Shown here: positions 47,713-55,390 of the stretch, piece after piece
Position numbering within the stretch: the first letter of the stretch is position 1
How the letters are laid out: the number at the start of each line of letters is the position of its first letter
Assembly: GCF_004795745.1 (NCBI RefSeq)
Contig: NZ_SDGV01000018.1
Span: forward strand, 1-64,000
DNA length: 64,000 bases
Source: Vagococcus silagei
GTDB lineage: Bacteria > Bacillota > Bacilli > Lactobacillales > Vagococcaceae
Direction of reading: 5' to 3'
Notes under the pieces: model-generated
Databases searched by the model: none
The model's input: the letters and a program-made list of their open reading frames with translations, nothing else
What the model was told of the DNA's origin: nothing
Position numbers and translations under genes: made by a program

Positions 47713-48738
47713 ATGAAAACAACAGTTCAACTTCTCGAAGAATTAACAAATATCCCCTCCCCAACTGGAGATACACAATCCATTATCTCTCACCTTGGAA
47801 GCATTCTTGACGAACAGCATATTCCAAATCATAAAACAAATAAAGGCGGCCTGATGGTAACCATGCCAGGCGAAAATGATAACGAACATCGTTTTATCAC
47901 AGCACACATTGACACATTAGGTGCAATGGTGCGGGCCATTAAACCAGATGGCCGTCTTAAAATTGATTTAATTGGTGGTTTTAATTTTAACGCGATTGAA
48001 GGCGAATATTGTACTATCCATTCAGAAAACAAATCTTTTACCGGTACGATCATGATGCACCAAACCAGTGTTCACGTTTATCGTGATGCAGGAACAGCTA
48101 AAAGAAACCAAGAAAATATTGAAATTCGACTTGATGAAAAAACGTCTTCTATAGAAGAAACTCGTGCTCTTGGTATTGAAGTTGGTGATTTTGTTAGTTT
48201 TGATCCTCGGACTGAAATTACTTCTAGCGGTTTTATTAAATCTCGTCATTTGGATGATAAAGTTTCTGCCGCAATCTTACTGCAATTTTTAATCCAACAT
48301 AAAGAAGAAAAACTACCTGTCACAACACATTTCTTCTTCTCTAATAATGAGGAGATTGGTTATGGTGGAAATTCAAACATCGATCCTCGTGTGGTTGAAT
48401 ATGTTGCCGTTGATATGGGAGCCATGGGTGATGACCAACAGACAGACGAATATACTGTCAGTATTTGTGTCAAAGATGCAAGCGGTCCTTATCACTTAGG
48501 TTTAAGAAAACATCTTAAAGCACTTTGCGATACTCATGATATTCCGTACCAACTTGATATCTATCCGTTTTACGGTAGTGATGCTTCTGCGGCAATGAAA
48601 GCTGGTGCAGATGTAAAACATGGTTTGTTTGGAGCTGGAATTGAATCAAGCCATGCGTTAGAACGTACTCATCAAGAATCGGTTGATGCTACTGAGAAAC
48701 TTGTAACCCACTATCTATTCAGTCCACTAAGTGAATAA
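47713..48738 (+). CDS. M42-family metallo-aminopeptidase
   Basis: A dinuclear-metal aminopeptidase of the glutamyl aminopeptidase/FrvX type, which forms large tetrahedral cytosolic complexes that degrade peptides. Metal and catalytic residues occur in AHIDTLGAM, SRHLDDKVSAA, SNNEEIGYGGN (catalytic Glu), AVDMGAMGDD and GIESSHALERTH. The 341 residues are standard. Start ATG follows AAGGAGA. Substrate preference (acidic residues) is not assured from sequence. Confidence 0.92.
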   Translation: MKTTVQLLEELTNIPSPTGDTQSIISHLGSILDEQHIPNHKTNKGGLMVTMPGENDNEHRFITAHIDTLGAMVRAIKPDGRLKIDLIGGFNFNAIEGEYCTIHSENKSFTGTIMMHQTSVHVYRDAGTAKRNQENIEIRLDEKTSSIEETRALGIEVGDFVSFDPRTEITSSGFIKSRHLDDKVSAAILLQFLIQHKEEKLPVTTHFFFSNNEEIGYGGNSNIDPRVVEYVAVDMGAMGDDQQTDEYTVSICVKDASGPYHLGLRKHLKALCDTHDIPYQLDIYPFYGSDASAAMKAGADVKHGLFGAGIESSHALERTHQESVDATEKLVTHYLFSPLSE

Positions 48739-48768
48739 ACGCGAAGTAATTCATACTTACCGTTTTAT

Positions 48769-48797
48769 TTGACCTTTTATGAACTAACGGGTATAGT
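48769..48797 (+). promoter_or_regulatory. rplY promoter
   Basis: TTGACC, a 17-base spacer and TATAGT. The predicted transcript starts near 48804, giving a leader of about 270 bases before the L25 ATG. Confidence 0.7.
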
Positions 48798-48803
48798 AGA
48801 TGT

Positions 48804-49060
48804 ATAAGCTTATATTATAGTGTAGGGTTTTCCCTATGATGAGCAGGCAAAAGTAGATTGCTTAAGTTTTATTTTCTACTGCATGAATGAAATGATTCGC
48901 TCACTTCAGTTATGTGCCGCGCTTTTTAATCTAAGTTTATGTTCGTCAGTTTCATTTGTCTGACATTCAGATGAAACTGCAGCAAGCTAATCGGAATGCT
49001 CAATCACACGATTAAAACTGCTAAAGTAAATAAACGAACTGAATTAAGAACTTATTCTGA
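48804..49060 (+). promoter_or_regulatory. Long structured leader of the L25 gene
   Basis: Non-coding stretch between the rplY promoter and its ribosome binding site. It holds a perfect 9-bp hairpin CAGTTTCAT / ATGAAACTG (about 48949-48981) and an AGCA / TGCT hairpin with an AAAAGTAGA loop near 48840-48862. An open frame reaches back into it (ATG 48996) but lacks SD and L25 homology. Autogenous control by L25 is possible; no known riboswitch class was recognised. Confidence 0.45.
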
Positions 49061-49076
49061 AGGAGGAAGATTATTT

Positions 49077-49694
49077 ATGTCAGTAGTATTAAAAGTAGAA
49101 GAAAGAGCGACTAGACCAAGATCTATTCGTAGAAGTTTAAGAGAGGCTGGACAAGTTCCTGCAGCAATCAACGGAAATGGATTATCACATATCTCAATTT
49201 CTTTAGATGCAGCTGAGTTAGAAAAAGCAATTCGCGAAAACGGATTAAACGCTGTTTATAACTTAGAACTTAACGGAAAAAAAATAAGTACATTATTACA
49301 TACTTATGAATTAGACACATTTTCAAAAGCTTGGATTCATGCAGAGTTCTTAGCTGTTGATATGAACGAAGAACAAGAAGTTGAAGCTGATTTAGTTCTT
49401 GAAGGCTTACCTAAAGGTGTTAAAGCTGGTGGAATTATCGAGCAAAACTTATACACTGTTATCGTTTCTGCAACACCTGATAAATTACCAGAACGTGTTG
49501 AAGTTGATGTAACAGCGCTAGAAATTGGTGACTCATTAACAGTTAAAGATATTCCTGCAAGTGCAGACTTTACAATTATCACAGATGTCGAAGAACAAAT
49601 CTGTGCGGTTGTTGAAGCTAAAGCTGTTGTTGAACCTGAAGAAGCTGGCGAAGCAGCTGAACCAGAAGTAATCAATGCTAAACCAGCAGAATAA
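49077..49694 (+). CDS. rplY: 50S ribosomal protein L25 (general stress protein Ctc)
   Basis: Binds loop E of 5S rRNA; the longer Ctc form has a C-terminal TL5-like domain. The N-terminal L25 domain spans ~1-92 (starting MSVVLKVEERATRPRSIRRSLREAGQVPAAING). The beta-rich Ctc domain continues to ~185 (PKGVKAGGIIEQ, VEVDVTALEIGDSLTVKDI), and an acidic Glu/Ala-rich tail ends the 205 residues. ATG 49077 with AGGAGGA upstream is the start; the longer frame from 48996 is not supported. Confidence 0.95.
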   Translation: MSVVLKVEERATRPRSIRRSLREAGQVPAAINGNGLSHISISLDAAELEKAIRENGLNAVYNLELNGKKISTLLHTYELDTFSKAWIHAEFLAVDMNEEQEVEADLVLEGLPKGVKAGGIIEQNLYTVIVSATPDKLPERVEVDVTALEIGDSLTVKDIPASADFTIITDVEEQICAVVEAKAVVEPEEAGEAAEPEVINAKPAE

Positions 49695-49708
49695 TTAAAA
49701 GCAATGGT

Positions 49709-49743
49709 AGGGACTGACGTTTTCGTCGGTCTCTCTTTTTTTA
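49709..49743 (+). terminator. Terminator of rplY
   Basis: GGGACTGACG / CGTCGGTCTC hairpin with a TTTT loop and a CTTTTTTT tail, 15 bases after the stop. Confidence 0.88.
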
Positions 49744-49856
49744 TCCCACACTTTCTCGACTGTTAAATCTTTAATAAGATTCTACAGAAATTAGAAATCA
49801 CGAGATAGCATGTGTTAGACTGTTAAAGTCGTATAAAAATATAGAGGAGACTTTTC

Positions 49857-51023
49857 ATGACAGGAATAGATAAAATAAATTACTACACTCCCAACACTTA
49901 TGTCGATTTAGTAGAACTTGCTGAAGCAAGAGGTATTGATCCCGATAAATTTACAATTGGTATAGGTCAATCTAAAATGGCTGTCCCAACACTAACACAA
50001 GATGCTGTAGCAATGGCAGCCAATGCTGCTCTCCCCCTCCTAACTGAAAATGAACGTGAGACAATTGACATGGTGATTGTCGGTACCGAGTCAGGTATCG
50101 ATCAATCGAAATCAATCGCTACTTTTGTCCATCAATTGCTGGATATTCACCCCTTTGCTAAAGCAATTGAAATCAAACAGGCATGCTACGGCGCGACTGC
50201 AGGATTGATGATGGCACGTGATTACGTCAGCCAACATCCCAACCGCAAAGCTTTAGTAATTGCAACTGATATTGCCAAATATGGCCTCGCAACAGGGGGC
50301 GAAGTCACACAAGGTGCTGGAGCGGTTGCAATGATTGTTGCAAGTGAGCCACGCATTCTAGAACTTCACGATGATAACGTCGCCATGAGTGACAACATCT
50401 TTGATTTTTGGCGTCCCAATTATTCAGAAATGGCATTTGTTGACGGAAAATTTTCAAATGAGGCCTATATGACTTTCTTTGAAAAAATTTGGACAGAATA
50501 TACAAAGAGAACGACTCATTCTTTTGAAAATTTTGCGGCATTGTGTTTCCACTTGCCTTATACCAAAATGGGGAAAAAAGCACTTCTACCACTTCTCGAC
50601 ACACAAGAGGATGCAATCAAAACACGTTTACTCGCAAGATATGATGAAAGTACCGCATACACACGCGAGATTGGCAATATTTACACCGGTTCACTCTACT
50701 TAAGCTTATTAGCGTTACTTAACCGTTCAAATGCACTCACGTCAGGAGATATAATTGGATTATTCAGCTATGGCTCAGGGGCAGTTGGCGAATTTTTCAC
50801 TGGAACACTTGTTGCAGGATATGAAAAACAATTACGTCAAAACGAAAACGAAGCACTTTTAGAAAACCGTACGAAATTAACCATTAACCAATATGAATCA
50901 ATTTTCAAACAATCACTACCAAAAAATGGTTCTAACGTTACCTTAAAACAAGATTTAGACAATGGTCACTTCTACCTGAGCCAAATCACAAACCATATGC
51001 GACAATACAGCCATAACAAGTGA
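49857..51023 (+). CDS. mvaS: Hydroxymethylglutaryl-CoA synthase
   Basis: Condenses acetyl-CoA with acetoacetyl-CoA to HMG-CoA, the second step of the mevalonate route to isoprenoids. The 388 residues carry the catalytic Cys in IEIKQACYGATAGLM near 111. The thiolase-fold residues Glu (GTESGIDQSKS) and His (ALCFHLPYTKMGKKAL), and GLFSYGSGAVGEFF, are also present. The ATG follows AGAGGAG. It is followed nine bases later by the HMG-CoA reductase gene. Two copies of GACTGTTAAA lie upstream at 49758 and 49818. Confidence 0.95.
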   Translation: MTGIDKINYYTPNTYVDLVELAEARGIDPDKFTIGIGQSKMAVPTLTQDAVAMAANAALPLLTENERETIDMVIVGTESGIDQSKSIATFVHQLLDIHPFAKAIEIKQACYGATAGLMMARDYVSQHPNRKALVIATDIAKYGLATGGEVTQGAGAVAMIVASEPRILELHDDNVAMSDNIFDFWRPNYSEMAFVDGKFSNEAYMTFFEKIWTEYTKRTTHSFENFAALCFHLPYTKMGKKALLPLLDTQEDAIKTRLLARYDESTAYTREIGNIYTGSLYLSLLALLNRSNALTSGDIIGLFSYGSGAVGEFFTGTLVAGYEKQLRQNENEALLENRTKLTINQYESIFKQSLPKNGSNVTLKQDLDNGHFYLSQITNHMRQYSHNK

Positions 51024-51032
51024 GGTAAAATT

Positions 51033-52313
51033 TTGAATAAAATATTTGACCAATATTATAAAAAAACGCGATCAGAACGTTTGATGATTCTTAAAGAACA
51101 ACATTTAATGGACGATACTGAACTTGCCTATTTTGAAAATAATACCCAAATGACACCAGAAGTTGCAGATGCTTTAATTGAAAACCAAATCACGCAGTTT
51201 ACTTTACCAGAAGGTCTTGCGCTCAATTTCAAAATCAATCAGCGTGATTGTATTATTCCAATGGTCACTGAAGAACCTTCCGTAATTGCTGCTGCAAGCC
51301 ATGCAGCAAAAGTTTTTTCGGAAGAAGGATTCACGTCTAAAACCAACATCATAGGAATGATTGGTCAAATTATCCTTCCAGACGTCTGTCAGCCAGAAGA
51401 AATCATTGACAAATTAAAGGCAAACGAAGAAACAATCAAACAAACAGCCGCCTTAGCCCATCCTTCAATCGTCAAAAGAGGTGGCGGTTTACAAAATATT
51501 GACTATCGAACGATTTCAGATTCTGAAACAGGAATGGTATTTGTTACCCTTCATCTGATTATTGATACAAAGGACGCAATGGGCGCGAATATTGTCAATA
51601 CGATTCTTGAAGGTGTCAAGCCACTCATCGAAAGCTTGACCATGATGACTCCATTAATGAGCATCCTAAGCAATTTCAATACCACGTCGTGCGTCACAGC
51701 AACTTGCCAAGTCAAAATCGAGAAGCTACCCAACAAGTCTGCATTTTCCAATTTAGAACTTGCCGAGCGAATTGTTGCTGCTGATCGATATGCGAAACTG
51801 GATCCTTATCGTGCGGCAACACATAATAAAGGCATCATGAATGGTATTGATGCCGTGATTATCGCAACAGGCAACGACCCACGCGCAGTTGAAGCTGGTA
51901 TTCATGCCTATGCTAGTCGAAATGGGCAGTATCAAGGCTTAACCTCTTGGACAATTAAGGATGACATGCTAAAAGGAGAGATCACACTCCCATTAGCGCT
52001 TGGTACGGTTGGTGGCGCAATTTCTGTCTTGCCGCATGCCAAAGCAAATCTAAATTTGATGCAAGTCACTCACGCCGATGAACTTGCTGAAATCATTGCG
52101 GCCGTCGGACTCGCACAAAACTTTGCAGCCCTTAAAGCTCTCGTTAGCGAAGGCATTCAAAAAGGACATATGAGCCTTCATGCCAGTTCGCTCGCCATCC
52201 AAGTTGGAGCAGTTGGTGAGGAGATAGAACGCCTCACTGAACAATTGAAGACTGCTGAAAAAATGAATAGACAAGTTGCGCTAGAGATGTTAGCTCGCAT
52301 TCGGAAAAGTTAA
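51033..52313 (+). CDS. mvaA: Hydroxymethylglutaryl-CoA reductase (class II)
   Basis: Reduces HMG-CoA to mevalonate with NAD(P)H. It shows EEPSVIAAASHAAK, DTKDAMGANIVNT (nucleotide/substrate region), the catalytic Lys block AATHNKGIMNG and LGTVGGAISVLPHAK. At 426 residues it is a stand-alone reductase; many enterococci instead carry MvaE, a thiolase-reductase fusion. The start is TTG after GAGG, nine bases behind mvaS, so the two form an operon. Confidence 0.94.
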   Translation: MNKIFDQYYKKTRSERLMILKEQHLMDDTELAYFENNTQMTPEVADALIENQITQFTLPEGLALNFKINQRDCIIPMVTEEPSVIAAASHAAKVFSEEGFTSKTNIIGMIGQIILPDVCQPEEIIDKLKANEETIKQTAALAHPSIVKRGGGLQNIDYRTISDSETGMVFVTLHLIIDTKDAMGANIVNTILEGVKPLIESLTMMTPLMSILSNFNTTSCVTATCQVKIEKLPNKSAFSNLELAERIVAADRYAKLDPYRAATHNKGIMNGIDAVIIATGNDPRAVEAGIHAYASRNGQYQGLTSWTIKDDMLKGEITLPLALGTVGGAISVLPHAKANLNLMQVTHADELAEIIAAVGLAQNFAALKALVSEGIQKGHMSLHASSLAIQVGAVGEEIERLTEQLKTAEKMNRQVALEMLARIRKS

Positions 52314-52324
52314 TTCAAAATAAA

Positions 52325-52367
52325 CGTCCACTTCTGATAGAACAATGTAGTGGACGCTTTGCTTTTT
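52325..52367 (+). terminator. Terminator of mvaS-mvaA
   Basis: CGTCCACT / AGTGGACG hairpin (16-base loop) followed by CTTTGCTTTTT, 12 bases after the mvaA stop. Confidence 0.8.
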
Positions 52368-52518
52368 GGCATCAAATGTCACTGATTGACAGCAATTCTT
52401 ACTCGCTATTGTAAGACTCAAGATTAATCGTTTCTTTGTAGCTATTTGTATAGAATATTTTTTATCGAGACAGTTTCTTTTCTGATAGAATTTATATTAG
52501 TAAGGCACCTATAACTAG

Positions 52519-52971
52519 TTAAACAGTACTACCTAAAATTCCAGTACCATCGATTGATAAGCCAACAATAAGTGGTAATATTGAAAATAAAGTGAGTAAT
52601 CCAAATGTAAGAATAAATATATTCCCATATATTATTCGCTGTTTTAAATATTTGACCATCAGTAAGTCAAATATTCCAATGACAAAAAATAATACGTAAA
52701 TTAATAGGACAATTGAATATGATATCACAAAAATACTCTCTGGTGAAGATTCAAGAAAACCTTTAGGCATTCCAATACCAAGAGCAAATAGCAGAATTCC
52801 AAAAACGAAAAATGCTATCAAAGTCCCCCCTAATCGTGTCATAAATCCCATTGAATATACATCACCTTCACGTTTAAGAATTGATTTTCTAACGATTTTT
52901 CTACTCTCTTCAAAACCGGATTGAAACAATTTTTTATCGATAATAAACACTTCCTTTAAACCAGTTTTCAC
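52519..52971 (-). CDS. Small four-helix membrane protein, unknown
   Basis: About 150 residues. A basic N-terminal region (1-45) is followed by four hydrophobic segments near 47-68, 78-102, 112-130 and 133-150. The start at GTG 52971 is doubtful, as the only good AAAGGAAG lies inside the frame a few codons later. I recognise no family. It is third in a minus-strand row of small membrane proteins of like size (53007-53450, 53541-53987), with no metabolic neighbour. An immunity-type role is considered under findings. Confidence 0.6.
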   Translation of the reverse strand: MKTGLKEVFIIDKKLFQSGFEESRKIVRKSILKREGDVYSMGFMTRLGGTLIAFFVFGILLFALGIGMPKGFLESSPESIFVISYSIVLLIYVLFFVIGIFDLLMVKYLKQRIIYGNIFILTFGLLTLFSILPLIVGLSIDGTGILGSTV

Positions 52972-53006
52972 TACTTAATACTTTTTAGTATGACTTTTTT
53001 GCGACA

Positions 53007-53450
53007 TCATTTCTTTTGATTTTTTCTCTGCATTTTTTTATTCAACTTTAGCAAAAAGTTTAGTCCCATTCCTGCAGATATAATAAAAAAAATGATATAA
53101 ACCAGGATTAGAAAGCCTTGATGTTTAACGTATTTCATTAATTCTAGCGGAAAAATGATGAGCATGAAAACAAAAAATAATTGTATAAGAAAATAAAACT
53201 TTATAACTTGATCTACACGTTCCTTTGTCAATATTTTCTCGTATGAATCATTATACTCACTGTGGTTAATACCATACTTTTTCATTTTCTCAAATCCACA
53301 AATCGCAATATAATAAATTAAGACTACTTCGTAACTTTTAAATAAATAATTAAACACACTGATATTTCCCACCTTAAAAATATAACTAATTATTATTGGT
53401 ATACTCAAAACAAATATATGACATACAAAGTATTTAAATGTATTTTTCAT
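53007..53450 (-). CDS. Small four-helix membrane protein, paralogue of next upstream gene
   Basis: 147 residues with hydrophobic segments near 8-25, 35-53, 82-105 and 110-135, and a Lys-rich C-terminus. It is clearly related to the product of 53541-53987: both begin MKN-(TF/LL)-KY, then share FCIPI or LSIPI-type helices, a G-(F/L)-EKMK block, and SEY(N/K)D-(S/P)-YEK-L-TK-(E/S)-RVD. The start has TTAGGAGA upstream. The function is unknown. Confidence 0.7.
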   Translation of the reverse strand: MKNTFKYFVCHIFVLSIPIIISYIFKVGNISVFNYLFKSYEVVLIYYIAICGFEKMKKYGINHSEYNDSYEKILTKERVDQVIKFYFLIQLFFVFMLIIFPLELMKYVKHQGFLILVYIIFFIISAGMGLNFLLKLNKKMQRKNQKK

Positions 53451-53540
53451 GTTTTTCTCCTAATTTAATCCTATTTATGTATAAACCAATGCTTAGATTC
53501 CAAAATATCTCCTATTTAATTTTTTTCATCTGTTAGTTCC

Positions 53541-53987
53541 TTATTCTTTATGATATCCATCAATAACTACATTTTGCCTTGTTCTTAGAAGAAAATTTAT
53601 ACCCAAGGCAAAGGTTGTGATAAATGACGTAACATATAAAATTATTAAAATCCTTTGTTTATCAACATATTTTATTAAATTTAATGGAATAACTATTAAT
53701 GTTAATGGGAAAAATAGTTGCATTATAGATGTATGCTTAATGTATATGTCGACACGAGATTTAGTTAATGTTTTCTCATATGGATCTTTGTATTCACTAC
53801 GATTAAAAGCAGCCTCTTTCATTTTCTCCAATCCATAAATTGGTATGTAAAAAAATAAAACTCCTTCAAAAACCCCAATAAAATATTTAAACTCATAAGT
53901 ATTACCTAATTGAAAAGTCAAATTGATAGCAATTGGTATACAGAACACTAGTACGTGACAAAGACTATATTTTAATAAATTTTTCAT
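53541..53987 (-). CDS. Small four-helix membrane protein, paralogue of next downstream gene
   Basis: 148 residues, four hydrophobic segments (about 8-26, 36-52, 82-103, 112-130). It shares GLEKMK, SEYKDPYEKTLTKSRVD and the helix pattern with the 53007-53450 product. Its ATG is nine bases after the stop of a truncated upstream frame whose last codons hold the TTAGGAGAA ribosome binding site, so it was translationally coupled to that gene. The function is unknown. Confidence 0.7.
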   Translation of the reverse strand: MKNLLKYSLCHVLVFCIPIAINLTFQLGNTYEFKYFIGVFEGVLFFYIPIYGLEKMKEAAFNRSEYKDPYEKTLTKSRVDIYIKHTSIMQLFFPLTLIVIPLNLIKYVDKQRILIILYVTSFITTFALGINFLLRTRQNVVIDGYHKE

Positions 53988-53996
53988 AATATTCTC

Positions 53997-54218
53997 CTAA
54001 TTCAATCCAATTTTTGGATATCTAACTTTTATTTTTCCACCTGCAAAAAATGCAATGTTAATCTCCTCGGTTTTAGTATAAAGTCCTACGTGAGGTAAAA
54101 GTTGTAAATGCTTAGTTTCTGTTATTTCTTGACCAAATCCAGCCTGAATTGGATTTGAGTCAATATCTTGGACACATTTTAGTAGAATTTTTTGTGAATG
54201 AAATTCAACAAGGGATGA
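53997..54218 (-). pseudogene. 3' fragment of an unknown gene, cut by an IS30-type insertion
   Basis: An open frame of 73 codons with no start codon. It ends ...LLPHVGLYTKTEEINIAF, FAGGKIKVRYPKIGLN, and its stop lies nine bases upstream of the next membrane protein gene. The frame closes upstream at a stop (54219-54221) close to the IS30-like remnant. It looks like the C-terminal end of a larger protein whose 5' part is gone. No family is recognised. Confidence 0.45.
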
Positions 54219-54346
54219 CTAGTCAACTCAATTCAGTCAACAAAAACAAAATGGAAAAATATTTTGATATCAACACACATAATATTTTGCTGACGTTGCC
54301 GAGTATAAATATAATAAAAATCATCGGAATTTTGGACGCCGGATAA

Positions 54347-54809
54347 ACATGGATAGATTTTCCTGAAAGGCTAAATCGATATGAACTCATATTAAAGGAG
54401 GATGGAAAGAATCCGGATGCGATAGGAAAAGCACTTTTTGGTTTAATGAAAGAATTAAGCCATAATTTTTCGAAAATCTTTCAGTCCATCACATCTGATA
54501 ATGGGATAGAATTTCCAGGTTTAACCAGTCTCTTTCAAAATGAATTGGCGGTCTATTTCACACATCCTTACTCATCTTGGGAACGTGGGACCAACGAAAA
54601 TCATCATCGAATGATCCATCGTTTCATTCCTAAAGGGACAAAAAATCAGTACAGTTAGCGTATCAAACATGAAATATATCCAACAATGGATAAACAGTTT
54701 ACCAAGAAAGGTGATGGGCTACGCAACACCTTATGAGTCTGTTATTAATGAAATCTGTAAATTAAAATTGGACTTAACGCAATTTGACATTGAGCCTCTT
54801 ACCGGGTGA
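54347..54809 (+). pseudogene. IS30-family transposase remnant
   Basis: Only the C-terminal DDE portion survives. RLNRYELILKEDGKNPDAI, then SITSDNGIEFPGL (second catalytic Asp) and YSSWERGTNENHHRMIHRF (catalytic Glu) lie in one frame, which stops at 54656-54658. The rest, INSLPRKVMGYATPYE..., continues in another frame to a stop at 54807-54809. A stop at 54344-54346 closes the 5' side and no N-terminal HTH part is found. The element is therefore frameshifted and 5'-truncated, and inactive by itself. Confidence 0.8.
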
Positions 54810-54836
54810 CGTCACTCACACGCTAACTCAATGTCA
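54781..54836. repeat. Inverted repeat at the right end of the IS30 remnant
   Basis: AATTTGACATTGAG and CTCAATGTCAAAT flank a loop of about 30 bases, the right copy lying just outside the transposase stop. It may be the surviving right end of the element; no matching left end was found. Confidence 0.4.
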
Positions 54837-54916
54837 AATCGCACGATATATTTAATAGGAATTTCAAATAACGTTAGACATTTTACAGTTGGCTAACTTG
54901 TACTTGAAATTTTCGT

Positions 54917-55390
54917 TTATTTTTCAGGTGTAAAAGAACCAAAATCATTCATTAAGTTATGCCAACTATAAAAGTTTGGACTCTGTTTCAACTCAATCGA
55001 TGGTTTGATAAAGTACGTTATCCAATACTCTTCCGATTGATTAAAATCAAGAATAACATCGTTATTATTTAATTTCGTTGTATTTCCTGAATAATGTTCC
55101 ATTCCTAGATTATTATCTGTATTCGTCACAATCGAACCAACTAATTGATAGTATTCCGGAAGTCGATATTTTGCGGTTATCTTATCTTCAGAAACATTTA
55201 CAATTCTACTCGTAAAAAGATCTTGTTTTATTTCAGCAGGCTTATCGAAAATACTTGAATTCGCAATAATCGAGAACTCTTCTGAACCTGACGATGATAC
55301 AAAATCGACATACCCTTTTTTAGGAATGACAACTTCAACATTAGGTGTCAGTACTGACTGTCTGACATGAATTACTTTAACCATTTGTTT
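54917..55390 (-). other. C-terminal module shared by two large surface proteins
   Basis: Codes for residues 1107-1263. The motifs VRQSVL, EVVIPKKGYVDF, FSIIANSS, LFTSRIVN, LVGSIVT.TDNNLG and YWITYFIKPS recur in the protein at 63549-64000 in the same order. It takes the place where a wall-sorting signal would normally be. Confidence 0.8.

Noticed and set aside
48996-49076. Longer L25 start giving 27 extra residues
   Set aside because: No ribosome binding site, not conserved in L25 proteins, and the stretch fits better as mRNA leader; ATG 49077 has AGGAGGA.
54149-54346. 65-codon plus-strand frame beginning MDLSQYLGH
   Set aside because: Antisense to the 3' gene fragment at 53997-54218, has no SD and does not match IS30 transposase N-termini; it ends at the stop just before the transposase remnant.
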